Assembly: GCA_022969175.1 (NCBI GenBank) | Contig: JALJPB010000007.1 | Location: 1-59,593, forward strand | Length of the DNA: 59,593 nucleotides | Source: Colwellia sp. | GTDB lineage: Bacteria > Pseudomonadota > Gammaproteobacteria > Enterobacterales > Alteromonadaceae | Direction: 5' to 3' | Part shown: piece after piece, positions 1-9,084 of the stretch | Layout: the number at the start of each line of letters is the position of its first letter | How positions within the stretch are numbered: the first letter of the stretch is position 1 | Made by a program: the position numbers and the translations under genes | Notes under the pieces: model-generated | Databases searched by the model: none | What the model was told of the DNA's origin: nothing | What the model saw: the letters and a program-made list of their open reading frames with translations, nothing else

Positions 1-617
1 TATCAGCCATTGAAAGTGGCGCCTTTGATAATGAAATCATTCCTTTTATGGTCAAAAGTCGTCAAGGGAATACCCTTATTACCACCGATGAAGCGCCAGC
101 TGCTGTGCTCAAAGATAAAATATCTTCATTACGTCCTGCATTTGCCAAAGACGGTACGATTACTGCCGCTAACGCATCCTCTATTTCTGATGGTGCTGCT
201 GCACTTGTTTTAATGAAACAATCAACTGCGAAAGCAAAAGGGTTGACTTCGCTGTGTAAAATAGTGGCCCATGCAAGTTATGCACAAACCCCAAAAGACT
301 TTACCTTAGCACCCATTGGCGCGATTAAATCCTTATTAACAAAAGCAAACTGGCAAGCAGATAACGTCGACTTATGGGAGATTAATGAAGCCTTTGCCAT
401 GGTTACTATGGTAGCCATTGATGAACTAAAATTAGATGCAGCTAAAGTCAATGTTAACGGTGGTGCATGTGCTTTGGGGCATCCATTAGGCGCAAGTGGA
501 GCACGCATTGTAACAACATTGGTTCATGCACTAATTAATCGACAACTTAACAAAGGCATTGCGTCATTGTGCATTGGTGGCGGCGAAGCAGTAGCCATTG
601 CCATTGAGCTAAGCTAA
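1..617 (+). CDS. Thiolase (acetyl-CoA acyltransferase), C-terminal part
   Basis: The 5' end lies outside the window; the reading frame is open from base 3. Thiolases condense or cleave acyl-CoA (acetoacetyl-CoA or 3-ketoacyl-CoA). The C-terminal half of the fold is clear: NEAFA, then GGACALGHPLGASGAR with the catalytic His of GHP, then CIGGGEA with the second active-site Cys. The nucleophilic Cys of the N-terminal half is not in the window. Substrate chain length cannot be judged. The next gene starts 50 bp downstream on the same strand, so the two may be co-transcribed. Confidence 0.95.
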   Translation, partial: SAIESGAFDNEIIPFMVKSRQGNTLITTDEAPAAVLKDKISSLRPAFAKDGTITAANASSISDGAAALVLMKQSTAKAKGLTSLCKIVAHASYAQTPKDFTLAPIGAIKSLLTKANWQADNVDLWEINEAFAMVTMVAIDELKLDAAKVNVNGGACALGHPLGASGARIVTTLVHALINRQLNKGIASLCIGGGEAVAIAIELS

Positions 618-666
618 CGTAGCAGCGAACTCAAGAGTTAACGCAATAGAGAAACAGGGGTGAAAA

Positions 667-1017
667 ATGGAAAACGGTGAACAAACAAGACGACAGGTTA
701 TGGGTGACGACTTTGTCGATCGCGCACTAAATAACGCAAATGATTTTAACCAACCAATGCAAGATTACATTAATGAGCACGGTTGGGGATCAACCTGGCA
801 ACGTAAAGGCTTAGATCTCAAAACTCGCAGTTTAATTACTATTGCTATGCTCGCCGCACTTAAAGCTCCCCAAGAATTAAAAGGCCATATCCGAGGGGCA
901 TTAAACAACGGTGCATCGATCGATGAAATACAAGAAGTCTTATTACACAGTGCAGTTTATTGTGGTGCACCTGCCGCTCAAGAAGCTTTTCGAGCAGCTA
1001 ATGAAGTATTTAAATAG
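667..1017 (+). CDS. Carboxymuconolactone decarboxylase family protein
   Basis: A 116-residue protein, near the usual length of PcaC-like proteins. It opens with GEQTRRQVMGDDFVDRAL and continues with WGSTWQRKGLD, TRSLITIAMLAAL, HIRGALNNG and the C-terminal YCGAPAAQEAFRAA, all typical of 4-carboxymuconolactone decarboxylase and its relatives. In the beta-ketoadipate pathway that enzyme makes the enol-lactone. With a thiolase directly upstream this could be the end of an aromatic or acyl-CoA degradation operon, but many family members have other, often unknown roles, and no other pathway gene is visible. An AGGGG-like ribosome site precedes the ATG. Confidence 0.88.
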   Translation: MENGEQTRRQVMGDDFVDRALNNANDFNQPMQDYINEHGWGSTWQRKGLDLKTRSLITIAMLAALKAPQELKGHIRGALNNGASIDEIQEVLLHSAVYCGAPAAQEAFRAANEVFK

Positions 1018-1065
1018 CGATATAAGCGCTACAAAAAAATAAGGCTCATTTTTCAGCTTAATATA

Positions 1066-1119
1066 TAAAGGTCTGTAATAAACAGTTAAAGATTCAACTT
1101 TTAACATCACAGTCCTTTA
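1066..1119. terminator. Hairpin between convergent genes
   Basis: Outer arms TAAAGGTCTGT (1066-1076) and ACAGTCCTTTA (1109-1119) pair with one mismatch, and inner GTTAAA/TTTAAC can pair as well. It lies between two convergent genes, so it may act as a bidirectional terminator. There is no long T-tract. Confidence 0.45.
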
Positions 1120-1134
1120 TTATACTGGCTTAAT

Positions 1135-1572
1135 TTAAGGATTAACCATAGCAATATCATTTTCAGCGCTTTCAATATAACTGCGATATTCATCAAGAAT
1201 TTTTTGCGCTTTATCTTTACCACCAGATAAATCATTGAGCGCTGTTCGCCAAGTTATATTGTCGGGACTAACATCCCAAGTCATGTCATTAATGCCGCCA
1301 TTCATGTGCCAAACGACTAATAAATCATAGTCACCTGTCGACATTTCTAAGACCAATTCAGGAGGAGAGGTTTTGGCTTTTTTAGTGGCAGGTTTAAAGT
1401 GATCATTAATAATTTTTAACGCATCCGACCTTTTACCAATTTTAAAATTAATTTTAACGACATTCTTCCACATGACACTGTCGTCAAACCTTTTAGCATC
1501 TTTAGCAGATGTTAAAGGTGTGTAAACTAACGCAATGCAGCTTAGTCCTAAAACAATTATATTTTTAAGCAT
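1135..1572 (-). CDS. Small exported protein, unknown function
   Basis: Three consecutive ATG codons (1578, 1575, 1572) follow an AAGG. The third has the best spacing (8 nt), so I place the start at 1572, giving 145 residues. The N-terminus is a signal peptide (LKNIIVLGLSCIALVYTPLTSA). The mature part is rich in Lys and Asp, with NFKIGKRSDALKIINDHF and a Trp-containing segment VVWHMNGGINDMTWDVSPDN. I do not recognise the family. It is monocistronic and convergent with the decarboxylase-like gene. A palindrome TTGTAC-AA-GTACAA lies about 65 bp upstream of the start and may be an operator. Confidence 0.7.
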   Translation of the reverse strand: MLKNIIVLGLSCIALVYTPLTSAKDAKRFDDSVMWKNVVKINFKIGKRSDALKIINDHFKPATKKAKTSPPELVLEMSTGDYDLLVVWHMNGGINDMTWDVSPDNITWRTALNDLSGGKDKAQKILDEYRSYIESAENDIAMVNP

Positions 1573-1635
1573 CATCATTTCCTTATATTTATTAATCTCG
1601 CACAAGAAGGAACAATGCATTTTTACGAGCTTTCT

Positions 1636-1649
1636 TTGTACAAGTACAA
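1636..1649. promoter_or_regulatory. Palindromic operator candidate
   Basis: TTGTAC-AA-GTACAA is a perfect 6+6 inverted repeat 64 bp upstream of the start of the small exported protein gene (minus strand). The rest of the stretch 1579-1872 shows no gene. Role as a repressor site is inference only. Confidence 0.25.
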
Positions 1650-1872
1650 TTAAAAACTACTATGTTTTTTTTACTATCCATCCAGAATTAACATCATGCA
1701 AAGAAGGATAGGCCTAAAGCTAGTTTACGACTGAGTAATAATCAAATAGCCAGGCAAAGAATATGCTGACCCCATCAAACAATAGCGAGTTGTTTATTAA
1801 AAGGTAATGACTTAGGTTATTAATCGTATTTCTGTTAACCTAAATAAATAAAGGATGAGCGCTAAGTAATGG

Positions 1873-2031
1873 ATACCAATTTTATTAAGTTATTGCCCAC
1901 TTGTGCGGGTTAAAATACTCCACGGCTGCGTTGTTCTCAATCCCGATAGCCAGCTATCGGTCAATCGAGCGCCTTGCCCTGATTTATTTTCCCTACGCAC
2001 AACAAGATCACAAATTTAATCAAACTGGTAT
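1873..2031. mobile_element. 159-bp MITE-like interspersed element
   Basis: Terminal inverted repeats of 17 bp match at 14 positions: ATACCAATTTTATTAAG (1873-1889) against TTTAATCAAACTGGTAT (2015-2031). The centre holds a perfect 8+8 inverted repeat, CCGATAGC-CA-GCTATCGG (1943-1960), and a GC-richer core (CTGCGTTGTTCTCAATCCC) unlike its AT-rich surroundings. From memory this sequence type is dispersed in many copies in Colwellia-like genomes; that needs a genome search. No convincing target duplication is visible. It directly abuts the start of the next gene and probably supplies its leader. Confidence 0.7.
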
Positions 2032-2035
2032 TATT

Positions 2036-2530
2036 ATGGACCCAATTACAGAATTAACAGAAAAGCTGACCAACCCTACAATTTCTGTAGACAATAAGTT
2101 GATTGAAATTTGCCAAAGAACTCATCAACTCATTGAAGGTGCTGACAGAATTAGCTTATGGAGTTTTTCCCAAGGTCTTAACAAAATCACTTCATTATTA
2201 TCTTTCGATACCAATTCTGGTCAATTTACTTCAGGGCAAGAATTATCTAGAGATGACTACACTGAATATTTTGATGCCATAATAAAAAATGAAGTCATTA
2301 ATGCGCCACGGGCACGAGATCACGTTTTTACTCAATGCTTTAATGAATCATATTTTGAGCCACTAAAGATATATTCATTACTTGATTTTATCTTGCATAA
2401 CGACTTCAAACCCATGGGAATAATATGCTGTGAGGGAGTCGGCAAAGTTAAGTACTGGTCAGGTGAAAATATTGAAACACTTAAACGTATAGCCAACATT
2501 AGTTCTTGTTGTTTTCAACAGGGAACTTAA
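2036..2530 (+). CDS. GAF-domain-like protein
   Basis: The reading frame is open back to 1901, but the first 135 bases lie inside the interspersed element, so the true start is the ATG at 2036 (MDPITELTEKL), 164 residues. The body, ICQRTHQLIEGADRISLWSF, then LLDFILHNDFKPMGIICCEG and a final helix ENIETLKRIANISSCCF, matches the shape of a GAF domain: a small-molecule sensor fold, here without an output domain. Two Cys pairs (IICCEG, SSCCFQ) are notable but are not a known motif. The promoter and ribosome site must lie within or at the edge of the element. Partner unknown. Confidence 0.65.
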   Translation: MDPITELTEKLTNPTISVDNKLIEICQRTHQLIEGADRISLWSFSQGLNKITSLLSFDTNSGQFTSGQELSRDDYTEYFDAIIKNEVINAPRARDHVFTQCFNESYFEPLKIYSLLDFILHNDFKPMGIICCEGVGKVKYWSGENIETLKRIANISSCCFQQGT

Positions 2531-2600
2531 ACACTAACTACGTTATCAAATGAGTTATAGCTCACCTCCATTGCTTTGAACGCCTCCTACACTTCATTTT

Positions 2601-3539
2601 TTAAGCTTTTATAAAATCTCCGATTAGTTGATAAGTTTGTTGGCACTCACTTTCAACTAAACTGTCAAGCAGCATAAAAGCGTGTATCATGCCATCAAAC
2701 GAATGATGTTCAACACTAACCCCTTGCTTAAGTAAAGCGTTTTTATAGGCAATACCTTCATCCCTTAAAGGATCACAGCCAGAGGTAAATATAAGCGTTG
2801 CAGGCATGTTTTCATCCATAGCCATGAACAGCGGCGATACTTTATTTCTAGACTCGCCACTCTGAAAGTAATTATCAAAGTACCAAATAACTTTTTCTTT
2901 CTCTAATAAAAAACCTGTACCATTTTCATCAACCGAGGCACAGCTCATGGTGTAATCTACACTCGGGTAAATCAATATTTGTTTATCAATTTTTATTGAA
3001 TCAACTTTCAAATTATTGCTGACTAATGTCGTACATATCGCACCACCACCACTGTCTCCTATAATCATTAATTGATCATTAAAACTAACTTCATTTAAAA
3101 TTTCTTTATAATGCTCTAGTGCATACTGACAATCATTATTACCTAAGGGATAAGGAAATTCCGGCGCTAAACGGTATTCAACAGCAATGATGATACAATG
3201 CCCTGCTTTGGCTATTTTCCGGCTAACAGCATCATACAACGCAATACTACCGCACATATGTCCACCGCCATGATAATGCATAACAACAGGAAGTGCTTGT
3301 TCTGGCGCGGGGCTATAAACACGCACTTTAATGCCATGATTATCAGCATCATTGGTAATTAACTCAGTTTCTTTTGCATAAGCTAGCTCAGGCCCCTCGC
3401 CAATGAACAGGGTTAATTTTTCAAGGTTCCTACGCACTAATTCTGGTGTTAATTGCACACCATTTTGTTTAGCTTCAGCTGCGGCCAGATTAACTTGCTC
3501 AATAAAGCCCTTTAACTTCTCTGAAATTATCCCTCGCAT
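2601..3539 (-). CDS. Alpha/beta hydrolase, HSL-type esterase
   Basis: A 312-residue enzyme of the hormone-sensitive-lipase family (acetyl esterase/lipase type). HYHGGGHMCGS is the oxyanion-hole HGGG motif. GDSGGGA holds the nucleophilic Ser, and the Asp/His end of the triad is in SGCDPLRDEG and GMIHAFMLL. No signal peptide, so it is cytoplasmic. Its ATG overlaps the TAA stop of the upstream transporter gene (TAATG), which points to translational coupling. The enzyme may hydrolyse an ester imported by that transporter; this is inference from the operon. Confidence 0.92.
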   Translation of the reverse strand: MRGIISEKLKGFIEQVNLAAAEAKQNGVQLTPELVRRNLEKLTLFIGEGPELAYAKETELITNDADNHGIKVRVYSPAPEQALPVVMHYHGGGHMCGSIALYDAVSRKIAKAGHCIIIAVEYRLAPEFPYPLGNNDCQYALEHYKEILNEVSFNDQLMIIGDSGGGAICTTLVSNNLKVDSIKIDKQILIYPSVDYTMSCASVDENGTGFLLEKEKVIWYFDNYFQSGESRNKVSPLFMAMDENMPATLIFTSGCDPLRDEGIAYKNALLKQGVSVEHHSFDGMIHAFMLLDSLVESECQQTYQLIGDFIKA

Positions 3540-4756
3540 TAAATTGGTTCCTTATCAGGTATTCTAGGTTGCGGCTTAGCCGTTTCAGGTAAGAAAAAAC
3601 TACCGATAAATGACGTGCTACTGACAATACAAATTAAAGCAAAAGCTACCCTATAGTCACCCTGATTAATATCAACCAACTTACCAAACGACCATAAAAC
3701 AATAGTGCCAACCAGGTAGCTGATAGAGTAAAAAAGGCTAAAAATCACCGTTATTTTTTGTCCGGTCATTTTCGGCAGTTCATGAGGAATAGTTACTAAA
3801 GCTGTCACCGGAAAAAAAATGAAAAAACCTAAGGCCATCGCAGATAATGTTTGCATTATCTGTGAAGAACTAAATGATAAACCAACTACTGTTAATGTAA
3901 CTATCAACCCTGACCAACGAATAACAGGTATACGCGCAGCAACTCTTTTACTGTAAATAATACCGGCAATGGTGCCAACAATACCGGCACCTATCACTAA
4001 TGCACTTTGGCTAATACCCGCTTGAGGGTAAAAGGTGAATAAACAAATATAAAACGCTAATATTCCCGAGTAAGTGAGTGCGTAAATCCAATTGAATTTG
4101 TCTTTCAAACCATCAAGGTAAGAGTAATGCTGCTCTTGTACCAGGGGATGTGATGATTGATGATTGGTTTTTTCTTTCGTACCACCATCTTTATTTTTCA
4201 CTAACAGCCAGGCTAAACTTAAGACCATACTGGCTAAAGAAAAGACTAACAATGTATTTTGCCAACTTCCCGTTAAGGCATTGAAATTAGCCATTTGCCA
4301 CAAAATAATTCCCGTTCCAACATTAAAAGCAACCGCATTAATGCCATTAATTGTAGGACGCTCTTCAGGTTCAAACCAAGCCATCACGATGGGATTAAAA
4401 TAAACAATCATAAATGCCCCACCTAGGCCCATTAAAAATCGGCTGATAAGTAATAATTCATAATTAGGCGCTAACGGGGTAAGTAAACCTATTGAGATCA
4501 ATACACCTGATAGAAAAAATGCGTATTTAATGCCTATTTTCAATGCAAGCCAAGCGGCGACAAAAGTACCCACTATTTTTGCTAAGGTTACAGCACCACT
4601 GATAAAGCTAGCAGACGCTAAACTATCAACATGCATTGATGACATAATTTGGCCCATACTTGCCGTACCACCCACCCACGCCATAGCAAAGAGGGTGTAA
4701 CTAATAAAAACAATAAAAGCAACGAGGTATTTGTTGCTGATAGTCAGAAAGTTCAT
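3539..4756 (-). CDS. MFS transporter
   Basis: A 405-residue inner-membrane protein with about twelve hydrophobic segments. The loop after TM2 and the RFLMGLGGAFMIVYFNPIVMAWF segment fit the major facilitator superfamily, closest in feel to the cyanate-permease-like (CynX/NimT) branch. A hydrophilic central loop (KNKDGGTKEKTNHQSSHP) separates the two six-helix halves. It is the first gene of a two-gene operon with the esterase, with overlapping stop and start codons. The substrate is not predictable from sequence alone; a small organic ester is a guess from the neighbour. Confidence 0.88.
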   Translation of the reverse strand: MNFLTISNKYLVAFIVFISYTLFAMAWVGGTASMGQIMSSMHVDSLASASFISGAVTLAKIVGTFVAAWLALKIGIKYAFFLSGVLISIGLLTPLAPNYELLLISRFLMGLGGAFMIVYFNPIVMAWFEPEERPTINGINAVAFNVGTGIILWQMANFNALTGSWQNTLLVFSLASMVLSLAWLLVKNKDGGTKEKTNHQSSHPLVQEQHYSYLDGLKDKFNWIYALTYSGILAFYICLFTFYPQAGISQSALVIGAGIVGTIAGIIYSKRVAARIPVIRWSGLIVTLTVVGLSFSSSQIMQTLSAMALGFFIFFPVTALVTIPHELPKMTGQKITVIFSLFYSISYLVGTIVLWSFGKLVDINQGDYRVAFALICIVSSTSFIGSFFLPETAKPQPRIPDKEPI

Positions 4757-4920
4757 AGAGATAGCTTCAATGTTAAATGAGTACTTTCCATCAGCTTAAC
4801 TAAATGACAAATATTTTGATGTACTACCTTGGTGCACTGCGAATAATTTTTTACCATGGTATGCTGCTCCTTATTCACCAATCAATTTCATTAAAGCAAT
4901 GACTTAACTAGGGGCATTAT

Positions 4921-7900
4921 TTGTTAGTTTGGCTTTCTCTTGATACCTGGTTAATTACCTCCTTATCCATCATTTATTTATTACTTCTTTTTGTCGTTGC
5001 TTACTGGGGACAAAAAAATGCCGATAAAAACTGGCTAAATCAATCTTGGGTTTATGGTTTATCTATTGGGGTCAGTTGTACTTCTTGGGCTTTTTACGGC
5101 ACCGTCGGTCAAGCGGCAACAACCGGCGCTTGGCTAGCGCCCATTTATATCGGCACAATATTATGTTTTGTCTTTGCTTGGCCGATGTTCTTACGAATAT
5201 TGCGAATAACTAAACAACAAAACCTCACCTCTATTGCTGATTTCATTGCTTGTCGATATGACAGATCGCCATTAATTGCTGCTACCGTCACTTTAGTTGC
5301 TCTGTTGGGCACTATTCCCTATATCGCTCTTCAACTAAGAGCTATCAGTAAAAGCTTTGATTTACTCACCGGCTCTTACCAATCAGGCATTAGCACCACT
5401 TTTGTGGTTACAGTCGTACTGATGGTCTTTAGTATTTTATTTGGTGCCCGCCAAGTTGTTATTAATAAACAAAATCAAGGTCTGGTATTAGCGATTGCTT
5501 TTAGTTCGATTATTAAACTTTTTTCGTTAACAGCCATAGGTATCTTTGCCACTTTCTTTGTTTTTGATGGTGTTGGCGATCTATTAGCGCAAGCAAAGGT
5601 TATTAATGATACACCAAAAACAAGCAGCACTTATTTTGCTATTTCACAAGCACTACTGGGCATGATCACCGTCTTTATCTTGCCACAACAATTTCATATG
5701 TTGATGATTGAAAACCACAATGAAAAAGAGTTAAGAACAGCTCGTTGGTTATACCCTTTATATTTAATTCTTATCAATTTATTTATTTTACCCATAGCCA
5801 TTGCAGGGCAAAATTTATTTCCCGGTGGCAGCGTCGACGCCGACACTTATGTGATCACCATTCCTTTATTTTTTCAACAAGCATGGCTAGGAGGACTGGC
5901 ATACATTGGCGGTTTAGCCGCGGCAACTAGCATGGTGATAGTAGCCACTATTGTTTTAAGTACTATGGTAACAACTGAAATTGTTAACCCGTTATTATTA
6001 CGCTACAACAGTTTTCTCTCTCAACAGAAAACCCGATTACCGAACGTATTACTAAACATACGCAGACTTGCCATTGCCTTATTATTATTACTGGCTTTCG
6101 CCTTTGAGCGAGTGCTCGATCAACAAAACCATTTAGCCACTATCGGCTTATTATCTTTTGTATTATTAGCCCAGTTAGCACCGATGGTAATCGGTGCATT
6201 ATATTGGCGAACTGCAACATCGAATGCTGCATTTATCGGTCTTGTTGTCGGCAGTATGATTTGGCTTTATAGCTTATTATTACCAACTTTGATGCCAAAT
6301 GAACCTTGGGTCGTTAATGGTCCCTTTAACTTATTTTGGTTAAAACCAGATGCACTGCTAGGATTATCTATTTTTGATAATATTACTCACGGTTTATTGA
6401 TAAGTTTACTCGCTAATAGTGCTTGTTACGTTCTTATCTCACTGTTAACTCACCGCAGTGTAGGCGAAAAACTTCAAGCTGAACTTTTTATTAATAAACA
6501 ACAAGTTTCAATTGAAAACAACCTAAGTAACAAGGATTTATACCAATTATTGCAGCGATTTGTTAATCACGATACCGCGGAACAATTATTACAACTTTCA
6601 ACTGATAAAAAAGCCAACAATCAAGTTGCAGATAATGAATTGATTGATTTTACCCGTTTGCAGTTGTCCAGTATTTTAGGTTCAGCTTCAACACGTATGG
6701 TGATGAAGGCAGCAACTAAACAACAAACTATGCCATTGGAAGATGTTGTTAATATTGTTGATGAAGCAAGCCAATTATTTCAGTTTAACCGAGAGCTATT
6801 ACAGGCAGGGGTTGAAAACATTGAACAAGGTATTAGTGTTATTGATGCCGACATGCGCCTTGTCGCATGGAATCAACGGTATGTAACCTTGCTAAATTAC
6901 CCTGCTGATATTGTTAAAGTAGGCACACCTATTGCCGATTTAATTCGCTATAATACTGAGCAAGGCGTTATTGTTAGCAATCATATTGAGGGAAATGAAA
7001 ACAACGCATTAATCGAACGTCGATTAGCTCATATGAGAGCAGGCAATAGCCATTACTTTCAACGAGAAATGCCTAGTGGCATCGTACTAGAAATTCGTGG
7101 CCAAGCAATGCCTGGAGGCGGTTTTGTTAGCACATTCTCTGATATTACCGAACATATTAAAGCTGAAAAAGCACTGCAACTAGCCAATGAAACTTTAGAA
7201 AAAAGAGTAGCCGAACGCACCACCGAACTCACCCAAGCTAAAGCAGAAGCTGAGGCCGCCAATAAAAGTAAAACTCGTTTTCTCGCTGCGGCAAGTCATG
7301 ATTTAATGCAGCCGTTCAACGCCTTAAGCTTATTTACTTCTGTGCTTAAACAAAAAGCCCAGGGTACTGAGTTAGCTGAAATTACCAACAACATTAGTGA
7401 CTCATTAGTTGCCGCCGAAGCATTGCTTTCAGATTTAGTTGAAATATCAAAACTTGAAGGTGGTTCACAATCAGTAAATGAGTCCACTTTTGATTTGGAT
7501 GATTTGTTAACCCCTCTTGCTCAAGAATTTAAAGTCATAGCAAAAAATAAAGGCATTTCTTTTTCTTATCAAACTTGCCACTGTGCCGTTGAATCAGATA
7601 AAAACCTATTACGCCGTATCGTGCAAAACTATCTCAGTAACGCCTTAAAATACAGCCCTAAAGGTCGAGTCGTTCTTGGCGTTCGCCGGCAAAAAAACAC
7701 CGTTAAAATTGAAGTTTGGGATAATGGGCCAGGTATAGCTCAAGATAAGCAACAATTAATATTTAAAGAGTTTGAAAGGCTATCAATTGATCAAGACAAA
7801 CCCGGATTAGGCTTAGGTTTGGCTATTTGTAAGCAAATTTCAAGGCTAATTAATACACCAATATCTCTCAATTCAACCCTTAATAAGGGCAGCTGTTTTC

Positions 7901-8373
7901 AAGTACAAGTTCCTATTAGTGTTTTAAAAGAGACTGACAAGATAGATAAAATATTCGATGACTCGAAAACTGCACATATTAAGCCGGCTGAGCTTTCAAA
8001 TGATTTAATTGAAAATCAGGTCACTATCTTAGTTATTGATAATGATCCTCTGGTACTAAAAGCCATGGTTTCGTTACTAGAAAGTTGGCGCTACAAAGTT
8101 ATTTGCATTAGTGATAAACAAGCTTTTGATCGATTACTTTTTTGTCAGTCACCCATGTTAATCATTGCCGATTATTACCTAGACAACCAAGTTAATGGTG
8201 TTGATTTAGTACAAGGCATTATTAAAGAAAATCACTGGCAAGTTAATTGTATAATTAACTCAGCCGATCCTTCTGAAGCTGTACGCCAACATACCAGTGA
8301 TGCTCAATTTAGTTTTATTCGCAAACCAATTAAACCTTTGGCACTGAGGCGGTTAATAAAACAATTAACATAG
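4921..8373 (+). CDS. Hybrid histidine kinase with SSS transporter-like sensor (CrbS/MxtR-like)
   Basis: 1150 residues. Start TTG at 4921, chosen because AGGGG sits 6 nt upstream and no in-frame ATG is close. Residues 1-480 are a multi-helix sodium/solute-symporter domain, about 630-740 a PAS domain (VENIEQGISVIDADMRLVAWNQRY), then a coiled-coil linker. The HisKA phospho-acceptor is in AAASHDLMQPFN (His793), followed by an HATPase (NYLSNALKYS, VWDNGPGIA, GLGLGLAICKQ) and a C-terminal receiver (VIDNDP, phospho-Asp 1084 in IIADYYLD). This order matches CrbS (Vibrio) and MxtR (Pseudomonas), which control acetate and central carbon use with a NarL-type regulator. A regulator of that kind lies at 23368-24039. 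Monocistronic. Confidence 0.92.
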   Translation: MLVWLSLDTWLITSLSIIYLLLLFVVAYWGQKNADKNWLNQSWVYGLSIGVSCTSWAFYGTVGQAATTGAWLAPIYIGTILCFVFAWPMFLRILRITKQQNLTSIADFIACRYDRSPLIAATVTLVALLGTIPYIALQLRAISKSFDLLTGSYQSGISTTFVVTVVLMVFSILFGARQVVINKQNQGLVLAIAFSSIIKLFSLTAIGIFATFFVFDGVGDLLAQAKVINDTPKTSSTYFAISQALLGMITVFILPQQFHMLMIENHNEKELRTARWLYPLYLILINLFILPIAIAGQNLFPGGSVDADTYVITIPLFFQQAWLGGLAYIGGLAAATSMVIVATIVLSTMVTTEIVNPLLLRYNSFLSQQKTRLPNVLLNIRRLAIALLLLLAFAFERVLDQQNHLATIGLLSFVLLAQLAPMVIGALYWRTATSNAAFIGLVVGSMIWLYSLLLPTLMPNEPWVVNGPFNLFWLKPDALLGLSIFDNITHGLLISLLANSACYVLISLLTHRSVGEKLQAELFINKQQVSIENNLSNKDLYQLLQRFVNHDTAEQLLQLSTDKKANNQVADNELIDFTRLQLSSILGSASTRMVMKAATKQQTMPLEDVVNIVDEASQLFQFNRELLQAGVENIEQGISVIDADMRLVAWNQRYVTLLNYPADIVKVGTPIADLIRYNTEQGVIVSNHIEGNENNALIERRLAHMRAGNSHYFQREMPSGIVLEIRGQAMPGGGFVSTFSDITEHIKAEKALQLANETLEKRVAERTTELTQAKAEAEAANKSKTRFLAAASHDLMQPFNALSLFTSVLKQKAQGTELAEITNNISDSLVAAEALLSDLVEISKLEGGSQSVNESTFDLDDLLTPLAQEFKVIAKNKGISFSYQTCHCAVESDKNLLRRIVQNYLSNALKYSPKGRVVLGVRRQKNTVKIEVWDNGPGIAQDKQQLIFKEFERLSIDQDKPGLGLGLAICKQISRLINTPISLNSTLNKGSCFQVQVPISVLKETDKIDKIFDDSKTAHIKPAELSNDLIENQVTILVIDNDPLVLKAMVSLLESWRYKVICISDKQAFDRLLFCQSPMLIIADYYLDNQVNGVDLVQGIIKENHWQVNCIINSADPSEAVRQHTSDAQFSFIRKPIKPLALRRLIKQLT

Positions 8374-8622
8374 AATGTATTTCTTTGTGTAAATAGGTAA
8401 TGGAACAGATTTTTCATACTGACAGAGCTCTCTGACTAAGCACAAGGCGAAATTAAATTTTAAATTAGTTAGCGTGTTTCGCAGTAAAGATTACCAATTG
8501 TTGTCAGATCGTACAATTACTTCACTTGATAATCTGAATTTGATCATTGAAATATTTTTACTACAATATATGAACAAAAACAAATTAATTGTGAATTATA
8601 TTATCAGCATAAGGATATTTAA

Positions 8623-8991
8623 ATGAGTGAATCATTATTTGACAAAATTGGTGGTGAAGGCGCAGTAGATGCAGCGGTCGACATTTTTTATCGTAAAGTA
8701 TTAAATGATGATTCCATTGCTCATTTTTTTGATGATACCGATATGGATGGACAAATAGCCAAACAAAAGAGTTTTTTAACCATGGCTTTTGGTGGGCCAA
8801 ACGAATATACCGGTACCGATATGAGAAAAGCCCATGCACCACTCGTTGAAAAAGGTCTCAATGAATCTCACTTTGGTGCGGTGGCAGGACACCTTCAAGC
8901 GACGTTACAAGAATTGGGCGTGCCTGAAGAATTAACCAATGAAGTGATGGCTATTGCCGGTAGTACTCATGATGATGTATTAGGTCTGTAG
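8623..8991 (+). CDS. glbN: Group 1 truncated haemoglobin
   Basis: 122 residues, the usual trHbN length. LFDKIGGEGAV and the Phe-Tyr pair of IFYRKV (Tyr23 at the B10 position, which stabilises bound ligand) are followed by FGGPNEYTG and the proximal haem-binding His71 in RKAHAPL. Such globins bind O2 and NO; several act as NO dioxygenases when a reductase supplies electrons. A ferredoxin-reductase gene starts 93 bp downstream on the same strand, an unusually suggestive partner. The ribosome site AAGGA lies before the ATG. The 249 bp upstream (8374-8622) are AT-rich and hold no gene. Confidence 0.93.
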   Translation: MSESLFDKIGGEGAVDAAVDIFYRKVLNDDSIAHFFDDTDMDGQIAKQKSFLTMAFGGPNEYTGTDMRKAHAPLVEKGLNESHFGAVAGHLQATLQELGVPEELTNEVMAIAGSTHDDVLGL

Positions 8992-9027
8992 TTTCAGCGC
9001 CAAACATCGCTCAAATTACTATTAATT

Positions 9028-9080
9028 AGCAAACTATTGATTAGAAACTATTTATTAGAAACTATAGGTTAGTAACTAAG
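9028..9080 (+). repeat. Degenerate 14-bp tandem repeat
   Basis: Three to four imperfect tandem units based on AGAAACTATTTATT (AGCAAACTATTGATT, AGAAACTATTTATT, AGAAACTATAGGTT, AGTAACTAAG) fill the gap between the globin stop and the reductase start. They could be protein-binding repeats or replication slippage. Confidence 0.6.
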
Positions 9081-9084
9081 TATT

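Noticed and set aside
9028..9080. Possible CRISPR array
   Set aside because: The units are directly adjacent, degenerate and only 14 bp long, with no spacers and no cas genes.
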